Shown: positions 44,959 to 53,249 of the stretch, piece by piece | Layout: every line of letters begins with the position of its first letter | Numbering within the stretch: the first letter of the stretch is position 1 | Assembly: GCA_002376235.1 (NCBI GenBank) | Contig: DFNX01000010.1 | Coordinates: 290,077-354,076, forward strand | Length of the DNA stretch: 64,000 nt | Direction of reading: 5' to 3' | Origin: Neorhizobium sp. UBA3556 | GTDB lineage: Bacteria > Pseudomonadota > Alphaproteobacteria > Rhizobiales > Rhizobiaceae | The notes under the pieces: model-generated | Told to the model about the DNA's origin: nothing | What the model saw: the letters and a program-made list of their open reading frames with translations, nothing else | Database searches by the model: none | Made by a program: the position numbers and the translations under genes

Positions 44959-45058
44959 CCGACCGCGACCCTGCCCGGGAAACGGGCGGCACTTCCGTAA
45001 GGGCGGCGCGGAAGAGGCGCATGGAACTGCCGACCGCCGGAATATCAGGAGAGGATCG

Positions 45059-45412
45059 ATGACATCCATCTTTGCGTCAATCACATCACGCCGCAGATCA
45101 TGCGCCGGGACGGTGGCTCTCTGCGCTTGGCTTGTGGTGGGTCACGTCCCGGACCTTCGGGCGGAAGAGCCTTCGCTCGCGGACTTTCCCTTCGTCATTC
45201 ATTGCAAGTTCAAGAACACGTCCCACGCATTCTACGCTTCGCGGCTCTCGCCGGACGGCACGGCAGTCTATGCTGCTTCGGACAGGATAGCAGGCACGAT
45301 CTCGCTCACGGGAGAAGCAAAGGCGATCGGAAGCGAAGTAGGCGGCAGCTGCGCCGGTAAGACCCTGAAGGAACTTCGCGCGTCCGGCCAGGCCTTTGAC
45401 CTGAGCCGATGA
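45059..45412 (+). CDS. Hypothetical small secreted protein
   Basis: Frame of 117 residues with an Arg-rich n-region and a hydrophobic segment ('TVALCAWLVVGHVPDLRA') fitting a signal peptide, then a ~80-residue beta-rich domain with two cysteines ('VIHCKFKNTSHAFYAS', 'EVGGSCAGKTL') that could form a disulfide in the periplasm. GGAGAGGATCG precedes the ATG. Family not recognised; the next gene is also a small exported protein. Confidence 0.6.
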   Translation: MTSIFASITSRRRSCAGTVALCAWLVVGHVPDLRAEEPSLADFPFVIHCKFKNTSHAFYASRLSPDGTAVYAASDRIAGTISLTGEAKAIGSEVGGSCAGKTLKELRASGQAFDLSR

Positions 45413-45449
45413 CCCATGCCGGGAATGGAATTGCCGAAGGAAAGACGAG

Positions 45450-45674
45450 ATGGCCAGGCGCCTGCTTTTCTGGACCACGGTGCTCGTGAGTGCCGCGGTT
45501 GCCGGCCTCAGCCATGCCATCGACCCGATCGAGGGCAGCCTGACCTATGGCCAGCAGAAAACGACCCGCTTGAAGAAGGCTCCGGTCGGCAGCCGGTTCC
45601 AGCACGAATTCTTCTCCGGCGGCGAGCGCTACGTGGAGAGCTACATCATCAACCCGGATGAACACTCAAGCTGA
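45450..45674 (+). CDS. Hypothetical small secreted protein
   Basis: Frame of 74 residues with a convincing signal peptide ('LLFWTTVLVSAAVAGLSHA') and a short mature part ('DPIEGSLTYGQQKTTRLKKAP', 'EFFSGGERYVESYIIN'). GAAAGACGAG upstream is a plausible ribosome-binding site. It follows the previous small secreted protein by 37 nt and may share its transcript. Not recognised. Confidence 0.55.
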   Translation: MARRLLFWTTVLVSAAVAGLSHAIDPIEGSLTYGQQKTTRLKKAPVGSRFQHEFFSGGERYVESYIINPDEHSS

Positions 45675-46038
45675 CAGGGCGCATCAAGATCACACGTCCA
45701 TGACTGGGCGTGCTTCGATGCCTTGGCTCCTGTGCCGGCGCCGCCAATTCGGCATTATCTACTACTCCAGGGGAGGCCCCCAGGTCAGGAAGAAGCCGAC
45801 GTCCCCGCGTTGGCCGCGATCTTGTCGGTGAATTTCTAGCCGGCGTCGGCCTACAGCGCACAATCCCCCAGCCGAACCCGTTGGTAATTTGCGGAGGGCG
45901 TCTGTGGAAACCTTCGCCGTCGGAGTTCCAGTCTCCCATGATGAAAGCGCTGAGCTCATCGAACTTTCCACCTTCGTTTTGTGAGTATCTGTGATATATT
46001 AGCAATTCTTATTGTACTGTCAGATCGGAGGGGGTCCA
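45675..46038. other. Intergenic region without recognised genes
   Basis: A 364-bp stretch between the small secreted protein and the regulator gene. AT-rich toward its right end (45960-46010), where the regulator promoter is expected. No coding frame or repeat could be supported. Confidence 0.4.
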
Positions 46039-47793
46039 ATGGCTAGTGCAAAATCAGAAGAACCAGCGCCTCTCCCGCCAACCGCTGAACAAATAAAAAA
46101 CCAGCTCGACCGAATTCTGAGCAGCCAAAGTGTTCATCTTCCCGAACGGGCAAGGAAATTTCTCCGCTTCGTCGTGATAGAGACGCTTGCCGGTCGATCT
46201 CAATATCTCAAGGCCTACACGATTGCCGACATTGTCTTCGGGAGGCAGAATTTTGACGCCCAGAGCGATCCCGCCGTTCGGATCGAGGCAGGCCGTATCC
46301 GGCGAGAACTTGAGCGCTACTATCTCATCGCCGGTCCTCAGGAGCCGGTGATCATCAGCATCCCAAAAGGCGGGTACGTTCCCTCATTCGAAGGAACTAG
46401 TGCCTCTCCGCCGGAGGATGAAAAGGCAGAGGGCGGCGCTTATCGTCCGTTGCGTACTCTGGACCCTGTCACTCGCATCTACGAGGGCTTGGAAAGGAAG
46501 GGGACTTGGGTATCGTTTGCGATAGCAGGTGCCGTTACAAGTCTGTCAATCGCCGCCTATCTAATTGTCGTCACCCTAAATAACCAGGTCTCAGGCACCG
46601 AGACGACCGGCTTGCCGACCATCGCAATTGAGGCTTTCGACTATTCGCCCGACAACAAAGATTTACAAAAATTGTCGCGGGGTACAACGGATGAGCTTAT
46701 CTCCAAGCTGGTGGCGTTCAAGGAAATAGTGGTTGTGGACAGCACGGCGGACACGCAAGGCGAGGCCGAACAGATCGCCGAGCCACGATATGTCCTTCAG
46801 GGCACGATGCGACTGAACGGAGAACGTATTCGCTCCAATGTTCGGTTGGTCAGACGTGCCGACGGAGCCGTCATTTGGGCGAATAACTATGAAACGGACC
46901 TCAGCGTACAGACCCCCTTCGAAGCCGAGTCTGCTATTGCCGGAGAAGTATCGACAGCAATAGCCCAACCATTCGGCATAATCTTCCAGTCGGGTCCTTC
47001 CAGGACAGACGGCTGGGACGCTTATGACTGCGCTCTTTCCTACTACGGCTATCGACGAAAGATGACGCAGGAAACCCTCCAGAGAGCGCAGTCTTGCCTT
47101 GAGGATCTGACATCAAAATCCGTGAATGATGCGACGTCTCTAGCCTATCTCTCGATGACCTATCTGGATCAGGTTCGCTTTTCCTACAAGCTTGGGGCCG
47201 CACCATCGCTGGAGTTGTTGACAAAGGCCTCCCTACTTGCCGAGCGAGCATCTGACGCCGACCCGCAGAACGCTCGGGCTTTGCAGGCTGTGATGCTTAC
47301 CAGCTTCTTCCGCAATGACACCTCAAGAGCGCTTGAGGCGGGCGCTGCGGCTTACAGATCAAATCCGAACGACACCGAAGTTCTTGGCGAATACGGACTT
47401 AGCCTGTCGATGTCTGGGAAATGGCAAAGCGGATGCGACCTGATAAGCAAAGCCGTCAACAATAATGCCGGTCCCCGGGGATACTATGAGGTGGGCATGG
47501 CGCTCTGTGCATTCATGAGAGGCGACTTTCAGGCCGCCGAACTCTGGTCCCGCATGTCCGACCTCGACTACAATCCCATGCATCGGATGTTATTAGTGGC
47601 CATTCTGGGCGCCTCCGGTAAAACAGACAAGGCGCACATCGAGCTCGCTGTCCTGAACACGGTAGCGCCAACCCTGATGCGAAACATCAGGAGCGAGGTC
47701 TCTCGCCGTTTGGCGCGGCCAGAAGATCAAGAGAAGATCTTTACCGCACTCCGCCAGGGAGGAGCTCTCATCGATCCGCTGCCAGTTCAGTAG
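46039..47793 (+). CDS. Membrane-anchored winged-helix regulator with TolB-like and TPR domains
   Basis: Protein of 584 residues from the ATG at 46039 (GGAGGGGG upstream). The N-terminal part (~15-118) is a winged-helix-like DNA-binding domain ending in 'IISIPKGGYVPSF'. A membrane helix lies at ~158-180. A periplasmic TolB-N-like segment follows ('IAIEAFDYSPDNKDLQKLSRGTTDELISKL', 'YVLQGTMRLNGERIRSNVRLVRR'), then TPR-like helices to the end. This CadC-like layout, common in rhizobia, suggests direct transmembrane signalling. Target genes are unknown; flanking genes are decayed. Slightly lower GC than its neighbours. Confidence 0.8.
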   Translation: MASAKSEEPAPLPPTAEQIKNQLDRILSSQSVHLPERARKFLRFVVIETLAGRSQYLKAYTIADIVFGRQNFDAQSDPAVRIEAGRIRRELERYYLIAGPQEPVIISIPKGGYVPSFEGTSASPPEDEKAEGGAYRPLRTLDPVTRIYEGLERKGTWVSFAIAGAVTSLSIAAYLIVVTLNNQVSGTETTGLPTIAIEAFDYSPDNKDLQKLSRGTTDELISKLVAFKEIVVVDSTADTQGEAEQIAEPRYVLQGTMRLNGERIRSNVRLVRRADGAVIWANNYETDLSVQTPFEAESAIAGEVSTAIAQPFGIIFQSGPSRTDGWDAYDCALSYYGYRRKMTQETLQRAQSCLEDLTSKSVNDATSLAYLSMTYLDQVRFSYKLGAAPSLELLTKASLLAERASDADPQNARALQAVMLTSFFRNDTSRALEAGAAAYRSNPNDTEVLGEYGLSLSMSGKWQSGCDLISKAVNNNAGPRGYYEVGMALCAFMRGDFQAAELWSRMSDLDYNPMHRMLLVAILGASGKTDKAHIELAVLNTVAPTLMRNIRSEVSRRLARPEDQEKIFTALRQGGALIDPLPVQ

Positions 47794-47917
47794 TCGATGC
47801 TTGGCGGTTCGACAGGTTGGAGGCAGTTGGAAACACGTTTCCGCAGGAAGCCGCGAGGGTTGAAAAGACATTCTCCGAGGAGGTCTTGAACGGACCAGAA
47901 CCGTCGGCCCATGGCGA

Positions 47918-48031
47918 TCAGCTTAGTGGCAGATGTTCTGGCCATTCCTGCGCGCCATGGAGTACGCGAAGAATCCGAACTGTCGTTTCAGCAAGGGCGT
48001 AGGCGGCGATGTAAGGCGTACCGTTGATAAC
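47918..48031 (-). pseudogene. C-terminal fragment of a ParE/RelE-type toxin, cut by an IS21 end
   Basis: The leftward frame reads '...GTPYIAAYALAETTVRILRVLHGAQEWP...', the diagnostic C-terminal end of ParE/RelE-family toxins, and stops at 47918. Only ~37 residues remain of ~95. Upstream of 48031 the sequence changes abruptly to an IS21-type terminus, so the toxin was interrupted there. No antitoxin gene is visible nearby, so the locus is dead. Confidence 0.7.
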
Positions 48032-48310
48032 TGTTGATTGCCACTGAGAACTGACCCGGCGTGGCCTGATATTTCCATTGAGAATTGACCCATGTTCCAA
48101 CTTTCCCTCGCATTTTTTCAGCGGGGGCTATGGAGTGATCGACATGGCGTTATTAAGCGTGATCCGGCGCTGGCATTTTCGCGAAGAACTATCGATCCGG
48201 GAGATTTGCCGCAGGACCGGCCTATCCCGCAATACCATCCGCAAATACCTGCGCCTGGACGGCGTGGAGCCGAAGTTCAAGGTCCCGGAGCGGTCATGCC
48301 GGGCGAAGCA
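48032..48310 (+). mobile_element. IS21-family left-end remnant with start of istA
   Basis: The terminus begins TGTTGATTGCCACTGAGAAC and carries two 'TTGAGAA(T/C)TGACCC'-like repeats, typical of IS21 left ends. An ATG at 48144 opens an IstA N-terminal helix-turn-helix ('MALLSVIRRWHFREELSIRE', 'RTGLSRNTIRKYLR') that leaves family similarity after ~55 residues near 48305. The rest of istA, istB and the right end are absent. The left boundary coincides with the break in the parE fragment. Confidence 0.75.
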
Positions 48311-48404
48311 CGGGCACGAAATACGCATTCTCGCCCGGGTAGTCCCTTACGTAAGAAAAAGCCTTCATAGCACTGGATGGTCGGTCGCTGGGAAGCGGTG
48401 GGAT

Positions 48405-48737
48405 TCAAGGTTCGAAGTTCCAGTTATCGTATGCATCGCTGAAGTTCTTTTCCGGCCCGTTGAGGACATCACCACCTAGAAGAATGAAATTTGCGTCCCG
48501 CAGGCGGCCAATCGCGGCGAGAGCCTGTTCTTTAGTCAAGGCCCAGTTGCAATGCTCAGATTCCAGCCAGACGCCGGCTGAGAGAATTACATCTGCTTCC
48601 TCTGAATATACTATTGGCAATCCAGCTCCTCCTGTCGAACCGGCTAAACCAAACCTGACTCTGGACGAAAGTTCAATGACCGCTTCTGGCGCAAAAGTGC
48701 CGAGACGCTTGGGCCGCTTCCGGCCCATTGCGGACAC
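48405..48737 (-). CDS. Imm40-like immunity protein, orphan
   Basis: Frame of 110 residues. The C-terminal ~75 residues ('VWLESEHCNWALTKEQALAAIGRL', 'ILLGGDVLN', 'YDNWNFEP') resemble the Imm40 family of immunity proteins to polymorphic toxins. The first ~15 residues ('MSAMGRKRPKRLG') look like dispersed repeat sequence, so the true start is uncertain. No toxin gene lies adjacent. It is probably a leftover from a polymorphic toxin locus or a scavenged immunity gene. It abuts the IS21 remnant. Confidence 0.6.
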   Translation of the reverse strand: MSAMGRKRPKRLGTFAPEAVIELSSRVRFGLAGSTGGAGLPIVYSEEADVILSAGVWLESEHCNWALTKEQALAAIGRLRDANFILLGGDVLNGPEKNFSDAYDNWNFEP

Positions 48738-48797
48738 AATAGGATCGAGTTGCAGGCCAGCTGCTTGGGGCTGACGAGAACGGAGGAAGACTAGCGA

Positions 48798-49436
48798 TTA
48801 TCGCTCGAAGGTGAGATGGATCGTGCCGCTTTCCGCCGTTTCGCTCCTGACGCTGTAACCTGCTTCGAGCCCGCGCATGTCGTCCCAAATACTTATGCCT
48901 CGCCCGAGTAGGATCGGCGCAATGGCGACATGTAGCCGGTCCACAAGTCCGGCCTTGAGGAAATCTCGAACCACGGTTGGTCCACCTCCTATGCGAACAT
49001 CCTTGCCGTTCGCGGCAGCAACGGCACGTTGCAGCGCATCAGCTGGCTCTGCGGCAAGGAAGTGGAATGTTGTACTGCTCAATTCGATCGATGGCCGCGT
49101 CTTATGCGTCAGCACGAAGACCGGATAATGAAATGGCGGCTCGTCGCCCCACCACCCCTTCCAGTTTGGATCTTCTGGAAAGTTGTGCAGACCGAATTTG
49201 CCCGCACCCATGATTTCTGCACCGATATTTGCAAAGTAATCCCTGGCATATTCATCGTCCATGTCGGTCGTGCCACTGCCGCTGGTATCCTTGAGCACAC
49301 GCTCGCGGAAGGTCCTAGTCGCGACATAAGCGCTGACCAGACGTGACCAGTCCGGGCCGAATGGAATTTCAGGGGTTTGGTCAGTCGTTGTTGCGAAACC
49401 ATCAAGCGAAATCAACAGATCGGCACGAACTTCCAT
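48798..49436 (-). CDS. Dihydrofolate-reductase-like (RibD C-terminal domain) family protein
   Basis: Protein of 212 residues from the ATG at 49436 with AAGGAGC upstream; the longer frame covers the operator. Features are 'DLLISLDGFATT', 'RDYFANIGAEIMGAGKFG', 'VFVLTHKTRPSI', 'DVRIGGGPTVVRDFLKAGLVDRLHVAIAPILLGRG', matching COG0262/RibD-C NADPH-dependent reductases. Substrate unknown. It is divergent from an ArsR regulator and SRPBCC protein, with paired operators between, an arrangement often annotated together. Confidence 0.87.
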   Translation of the reverse strand: MEVRADLLISLDGFATTTDQTPEIPFGPDWSRLVSAYVATRTFRERVLKDTSGSGTTDMDDEYARDYFANIGAEIMGAGKFGLHNFPEDPNWKGWWGDEPPFHYPVFVLTHKTRPSIELSSTTFHFLAAEPADALQRAVAAANGKDVRIGGGPTVVRDFLKAGLVDRLHVAIAPILLGRGISIWDDMRGLEAGYSVRSETAESGTIHLTFER

Positions 49437-49452
49437 CGGAATGCTCCTTAAA

Positions 49453-49510
49453 ACTAAGGCGATTACCTTTCTATAGGTGAGCGCAAACACTAAGGCAACT
49501 GCCTTTCTAT
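49453..49510. promoter_or_regulatory. Paired 22-bp direct repeats, likely ArsR operator
   Basis: ACTAAGGC-N5-CCTTTCTAT occurs at 49453-49474 and again at 49489-49510, period 36 bp. Each copy contains the inverted arms AAGG...CCTT. The sites lie between the divergent DHFR-like gene and the ArsR gene, so one repressor could control both directions. Confidence 0.65.
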
Positions 49511-49546
49511 TATTGACCAGCACCACAGAGCGTTTTATCAAGGTTC

Positions 49547-49879
49547 ATGCCGTACAACTCGACCCCTCTCGACCTTGCCTTTTATGCACTCAGCGACCCC
49601 ACCCGCCGGGCGGTCGTGTCGCGACTGGCCGAGGGCGAGCTGCCGGTGACCACGTTAGCCGAACCGTTCGACATGGCGCTGCCGTCCTTCTCGCAACATC
49701 TTAAGGTGTTGGAGGATTGCGGATTGATCGCCAGTGAAAAGCGCGGACGCAGCCGCTGGTGCCGGCTGGTGCCAGAGAGGTTCAACGAAGCTGCACACTG
49801 GATGGAGGCCGAACAGCGACGCTGGGCCGAAAGACTGGATCGGCTAGAGGCCTATTTGGATAAAGCGGAGGACAGATAA
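49547..49879 (+). CDS. ArsR-family winged-helix regulator
   Basis: Protein of 110 residues with the ArsR helix-turn-helix ('FYALSDPTRRAVVSRLAEGELPVTTLAEPFDMALPSFSQHLKVLEDCGLI', residues ~12-62 in total) and winged 'KRGRSRWCRLVPE'. It lacks a clear metal-binding cysteine motif. Its stop overlaps the ATG of the SRPBCC gene by one base, and paired direct repeats precede it. This ArsR-SRPBCC pairing is very common, and the pair likely senses or handles a small hydrophobic ligand. Confidence 0.88.
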   Translation: MPYNSTPLDLAFYALSDPTRRAVVSRLAEGELPVTTLAEPFDMALPSFSQHLKVLEDCGLIASEKRGRSRWCRLVPERFNEAAHWMEAEQRRWAERLDRLEAYLDKAEDR

Positions 49880-50397
49880 TGGAAAAGTTGTTCGAGACCT
49901 GGTCGATGGAGCGCGAGATCGTGCTTGTCAAGGTGCTGAAACACCCGCGCCACACGGTCTTCGCCGCTTGGATGGATCCGGATGCGCTGGCGCAATGGTA
50001 CGGCCCCACCGGTCTCAAGATCGTAACTCACCATGCCGATATACGCGAAGGCGGCCAATGGCATTTCGAGATGGTCGGCGAATTCGAAGGGAAGGCGCAA
50101 AGCTTTCCCAACCTCATGCGCTTCCTAAAAATCGTGCCGGACGAGCTGATCGTGGTAGACTACGGCACTCCTGATCTTGATGATACGGAGCGATTTTACA
50201 TGGCGATCAGCTTCGATGAGCAGACTGACGGCAAGACCGTGCTGACCATGCGCCAGCTTCACCCGAGCCGCGAACGCCGCCAGGTTGTGATCGGTTTCGG
50301 TGCGGTGGAATATGGGCTCCAGACACTCGACAGCCTCGCCGCTTGGTTGGATGATCGAACGCTACCTATCTCGAATGCTGGCGCGCAGACGCGTTGA
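49879..50397 (+). CDS. SRPBCC / AHSA1-domain protein
   Basis: Protein of 172 residues with the START-like AHSA1 fold: 'HPRHTVFAAWMDPDALAQWYGPTG', 'DIREGGQWHFEMVG' and a long C-terminal helix ('YGLQTLDSLAAWLDD'). Such proteins bind small hydrophobic ligands in a deep cavity. It is translationally coupled to the ArsR gene by a one-base overlap. Confidence 0.87.
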   Translation: MEKLFETWSMEREIVLVKVLKHPRHTVFAAWMDPDALAQWYGPTGLKIVTHHADIREGGQWHFEMVGEFEGKAQSFPNLMRFLKIVPDELIVVDYGTPDLDDTERFYMAISFDEQTDGKTVLTMRQLHPSRERRQVVIGFGAVEYGLQTLDSLAAWLDDRTLPISNAGAQTR

Positions 50398-50536
50398 TGT
50401 CCCAAGGTAACACCTTGCTTAGCGAGAGATAGACATGTCTCCTGTTGGCGCAAAGCGGAAGGCGTCCTCGGCCTAAAGCGGACATCACAGCGAGAGCAAA
50501 GCGCCCGGCCACAGGTGTGTCGCCGGGCGCGAGCGG

Positions 50537-51365
50537 TCAGCCGTCCGTTGACAGTGTCACTGACTTCCATTGCTCGATCTCGTTTTGCAGGCGCTCGATC
50601 CTTTCCGATACTAATCTAAGGGCATCGCTGCCAAGCAGGAGCTGCGGTGGCGGGTTCTCTGAGGCGATCAGTGCCAGCACGGCGCTTGCCAGTTTGTCAG
50701 GATCACCGAGTTGCTTGCCGCTTTTTTCCTGACGCGCCTGGCGGATAGGATCAAACAGAGGGTCATAATCAGCGATGGATCGGTCCGTGCGAACCATCGA
50801 GCGTCCTGCCCAGTCCGTCCGGAAGGACCCGGGGCAAAGTGTCGTTACATGCACGCCGAACGGGGCCATCTCGGAACGCATGACATCCGATATGCCCTGC
50901 AGGGCGAACTTGCTGCCGCAGTAATAGGCAATGCCGGGCATGGTGACCATTCCGCCCATCGAGGTCACATTGACGATGAACCCCCGACATCTTGACCTGA
51001 ACCGGGGCAGGAACGCCTTGGCAACAGCGACCGCACCGAAGACATTGACGTCGAACTGGCGTCGCATCTCTTCCAGCGGCGATTCTTCAAGGACGCCCTC
51101 GTGGCCATAACCGGCATTGTTGATCAGAACGTCGACCGGGCCATAGTCGCGTTCAGCTTGTTCAACAACGTCCGCAATGCGATCAAATTCGGTGACATCA
51201 CACAGCACGGTTTTGATGGCTGGAAGGCAGGCGGTGAGTTTTTGTTCTCGACGCTTCGGAACGAACAGTGCCGATGACGGTATGGCCATCGGCAAGTGCC
51301 GCCGTGGCAATCGCTAGGCCGAAACCGGAATTTGCGCCGGTGATGAAAAAGGTCCTTCGAGACAT
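50537..51365 (-). pseudogene. Short-chain dehydrogenase, frameshifted near its N-terminus
   Basis: Frame 1 starts at the ATG at 51365 and encodes the NAD(P)-binding 'FFITGANSGFGLAIATAALADGHTVIGTVRSEA'. Near 51240 the family sequence continues in another frame ('REQKLTACLPAIKTVLCDVTEFDRIADVV') through 'INNAGYGHEGVL' and the active-site 'YYCGSKFAL' to the stop at 50537. Joined, it is a classical SDR of ~275 residues. One frameshift separates the Rossmann start from the rest, so it is inactive unless the base is a sequencing error. Divergent from an AraC regulator that presumably controlled it. Confidence 0.78.
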
Positions 51366-51459
51366 CCACGCTTCTCTCATTGTTGATCGGGTGATTGACT
51401 GATAATCTCGAAAAGGTCGGTTCTCGACACCTGTTCGTCCAAATATATTGCCTATTCCT

Positions 51460-52380
51460 ATGATCACCCAAGATGACGTTCAAAAACGGCTCGAAATTCT
51501 CGAGCTGGCCCGGTCTCTGGCACCTCGGCACGGCTATAACCCAACCGGACTTGCTGATGTCCGGCTCCTCAGAAGCGAGGCGATCCTGAAAGACGTGCCG
51601 GTCCTCTACAAGGCCGGCGCGGTGTTTGTGCTGCAAGGCCGCAAACAGGGCATGCTGGACGATCAGGTCTATGTTTACGACGAAGATCATTATCTGGCCG
51701 TGGCGGTGCCTGTCCCCTTCCGCATGGAATCTGTGGCAAGCCCCGCCAGACCTCTTCTGGCAGTTTACGTCGAGTTCGATATGGCGCTTGTTGCCGAAAT
51801 CGTCTCCGTGCTGGGAACGCCGCAACAGGACACTGCCGTCAAGGCAAAAAGCCTCGTCTCGAGCCGCATGGAGCCTGCGGTTGAAGATGTCGTCTTGCGG
51901 CTGTTGAAGACGCTTGCCAGCCCCGTCGAAACGGCGGTGCTGGGACACAGCCTTCTGCGGGAGTTGTATTATCGCATTCTGGTCGGGCCACAGGGGGCAG
52001 CCATGATTGCCTCGCTGCGGCACACGGGCATGGCCGGGCGCATTGCGCAAAGCCTTGCGTACCTGAGCGAACACTTTTCCTCGGAGATTTCGGTCGCGGC
52101 CTTGGCAAGCGATGCGGGCATGAGCATTCCTTCATACCACACCCATTTCAAGGCGCTGACAGGCAGTACGCCGATACAATACGTGAAAGCCATGCGGCTT
52201 CATCAGGCAAGGCTGATCATGGCCAGGCAGAACCGGACTATCGCGGAAGCCGCATTCTCGGTTGGTTATGTCAGTGCCGCCCAGTTCAGCCGTGACTTCA
52301 AACGCCACTTTCGACGGACAGCGACGGAGGAGGTCAAATGGGCCCGCCAGCATCTCGGCGAGTTCATCTCGGACCGGTGA
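51460..52380 (+). CDS. AraC-family regulator with AraC_N-type cupin domain
   Basis: Protein of 306 residues from the ATG at 51460; a TTG at 51448 is an in-frame alternative. The N-terminal ligand domain (~20-170; 'VPVLYKAGAVFVLQGRKQGMLDDQVYVYDEDHYLAVAVPVPF' region) is of the AraC_N type. The C-terminal double helix-turn-helix (~205-300) has 'AALASDAGMSIPSYHTHFKALTG' and 'TIAEAAFSVGYVSAAQFSRDFKRHF'. Divergent from the SDR pseudogene with a 94-bp gap, a common regulator/target pair. Confidence 0.88.
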   Translation: MITQDDVQKRLEILELARSLAPRHGYNPTGLADVRLLRSEAILKDVPVLYKAGAVFVLQGRKQGMLDDQVYVYDEDHYLAVAVPVPFRMESVASPARPLLAVYVEFDMALVAEIVSVLGTPQQDTAVKAKSLVSSRMEPAVEDVVLRLLKTLASPVETAVLGHSLLRELYYRILVGPQGAAMIASLRHTGMAGRIAQSLAYLSEHFSSEISVAALASDAGMSIPSYHTHFKALTGSTPIQYVKAMRLHQARLIMARQNRTIAEAAFSVGYVSAAQFSRDFKRHFRRTATEEVKWARQHLGEFISDR

Positions 52381-52658
52381 CTTCAACGATATGAGCTTCT
52401 GTATCGCTCATTTTACGAGCCCTGCTGTTTGCGATTCAAACTTTCGCACGTTTAATCGATGGAAAGTTGGCCGCTGCGGGAAAGCTGATACCGATAGCCC
52501 TTTTCTGGCCGCCGCGAATTGAATCGGCGACCATTTTCGATCAGAAAGCCGTTGCTTATCAGGGCAATAGAGACCTCTTCACAGAGAACAACGCTTTGGT
52601 TGGCTGAAATGATCAAGAGCAATAACAGTGCGCCTCTAAATAAAGAGCAGAAAATATT

Positions 52659-52913
52659 ATGAAAAGCAGCATATTCGCCAACAAGCGCGCCACTATGATG
52701 GGCGTCATCGCCGGCATCGCTTTTTTCGCCGCGGCACAAGGGTTCTTCATCGTGCGAGGTCCGCAATATGCCGAACCGCAAGAGGGATCAGTGATGGTTC
52801 GTCCGATTGTGAAAGACGATTCAACCCGCAACATGACCATGAGTGTGGTGATCGCCCTGTTCGGCGGCATCTATGTAGCCCGGGCAATTCATCGGAAATC
52901 AAGCAAGCCTTGA
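52659..52913 (+). CDS. Small hypothetical membrane protein
   Basis: Frame of 84 residues with two hydrophobic helices ('MMGVIAGIAFFAAAQGFFIV' and 'MSVVIALFGGIYVARAI'). Between them is a ~25-residue polar loop, and a basic C-terminus follows. AAAGAGCAG lies upstream of the ATG. A typical small inner-membrane protein; not recognised. Confidence 0.5.
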   Translation: MKSSIFANKRATMMGVIAGIAFFAAAQGFFIVRGPQYAEPQEGSVMVRPIVKDDSTRNMTMSVVIALFGGIYVARAIHRKSSKP

Positions 52914-53223
52914 TTGACCGAAGGCTCCAGCGTTTCCAGACGCATCGCGGACAGTAGGACGCGCTGGAGTGAGTTTCTCCTACCGGAGCCGGTCCTTTGA
53001 TGCCGCCCAGCGTGCAGAAAGGATGATGGCTTGTTCTGGGCGCGCCAAGATGGCGCGCTCACTCTCGGATGGGACCCGAAACAACCTTGCCGCCACTTCA
53101 ATCTCAGCGGCAACCGCCAATGGTTCCTCACGGCGCAAAGCCGCCAAATGCTTGGTGTCCCGAATAAACTGAAGGCTTTTTTGATCATGACGACAAACAG
53201 CGCCGATGACATTGACAACAAGT
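52914..53223. other. Intergenic region upstream of the nanR-like gene
   Basis: About 310 bp without a supportable gene. The stretch becomes AT-rich near 53180-53240, where the regulator promoter and its operator lie. Confidence 0.4.
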
Positions 53224-53249
53224 GGTATAACACCTTAATAGCTATACCA
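53223..53249. promoter_or_regulatory. NanR-type operator abutting the start codon
   Basis: TGGTATA-N13-TATACCA spans 53223-53249; the last base is the A of the regulator's ATG. GGTATA is the hexamer bound by E. coli NanR, there in direct repeats; here two copies face each other. Binding would block translation start or promoter clearance of nanR and the co-directional TRAP operon. Confidence 0.65.

Noticed and set aside
52452..52600. Leftward frame ending 'ENGRRFNSRRPEKGYRYQLS', resembling the end of a small winged-helix protein
   Set aside because: Too short, no start signal, and overlaps the upstream region of the small membrane protein; not enough to call a gene.
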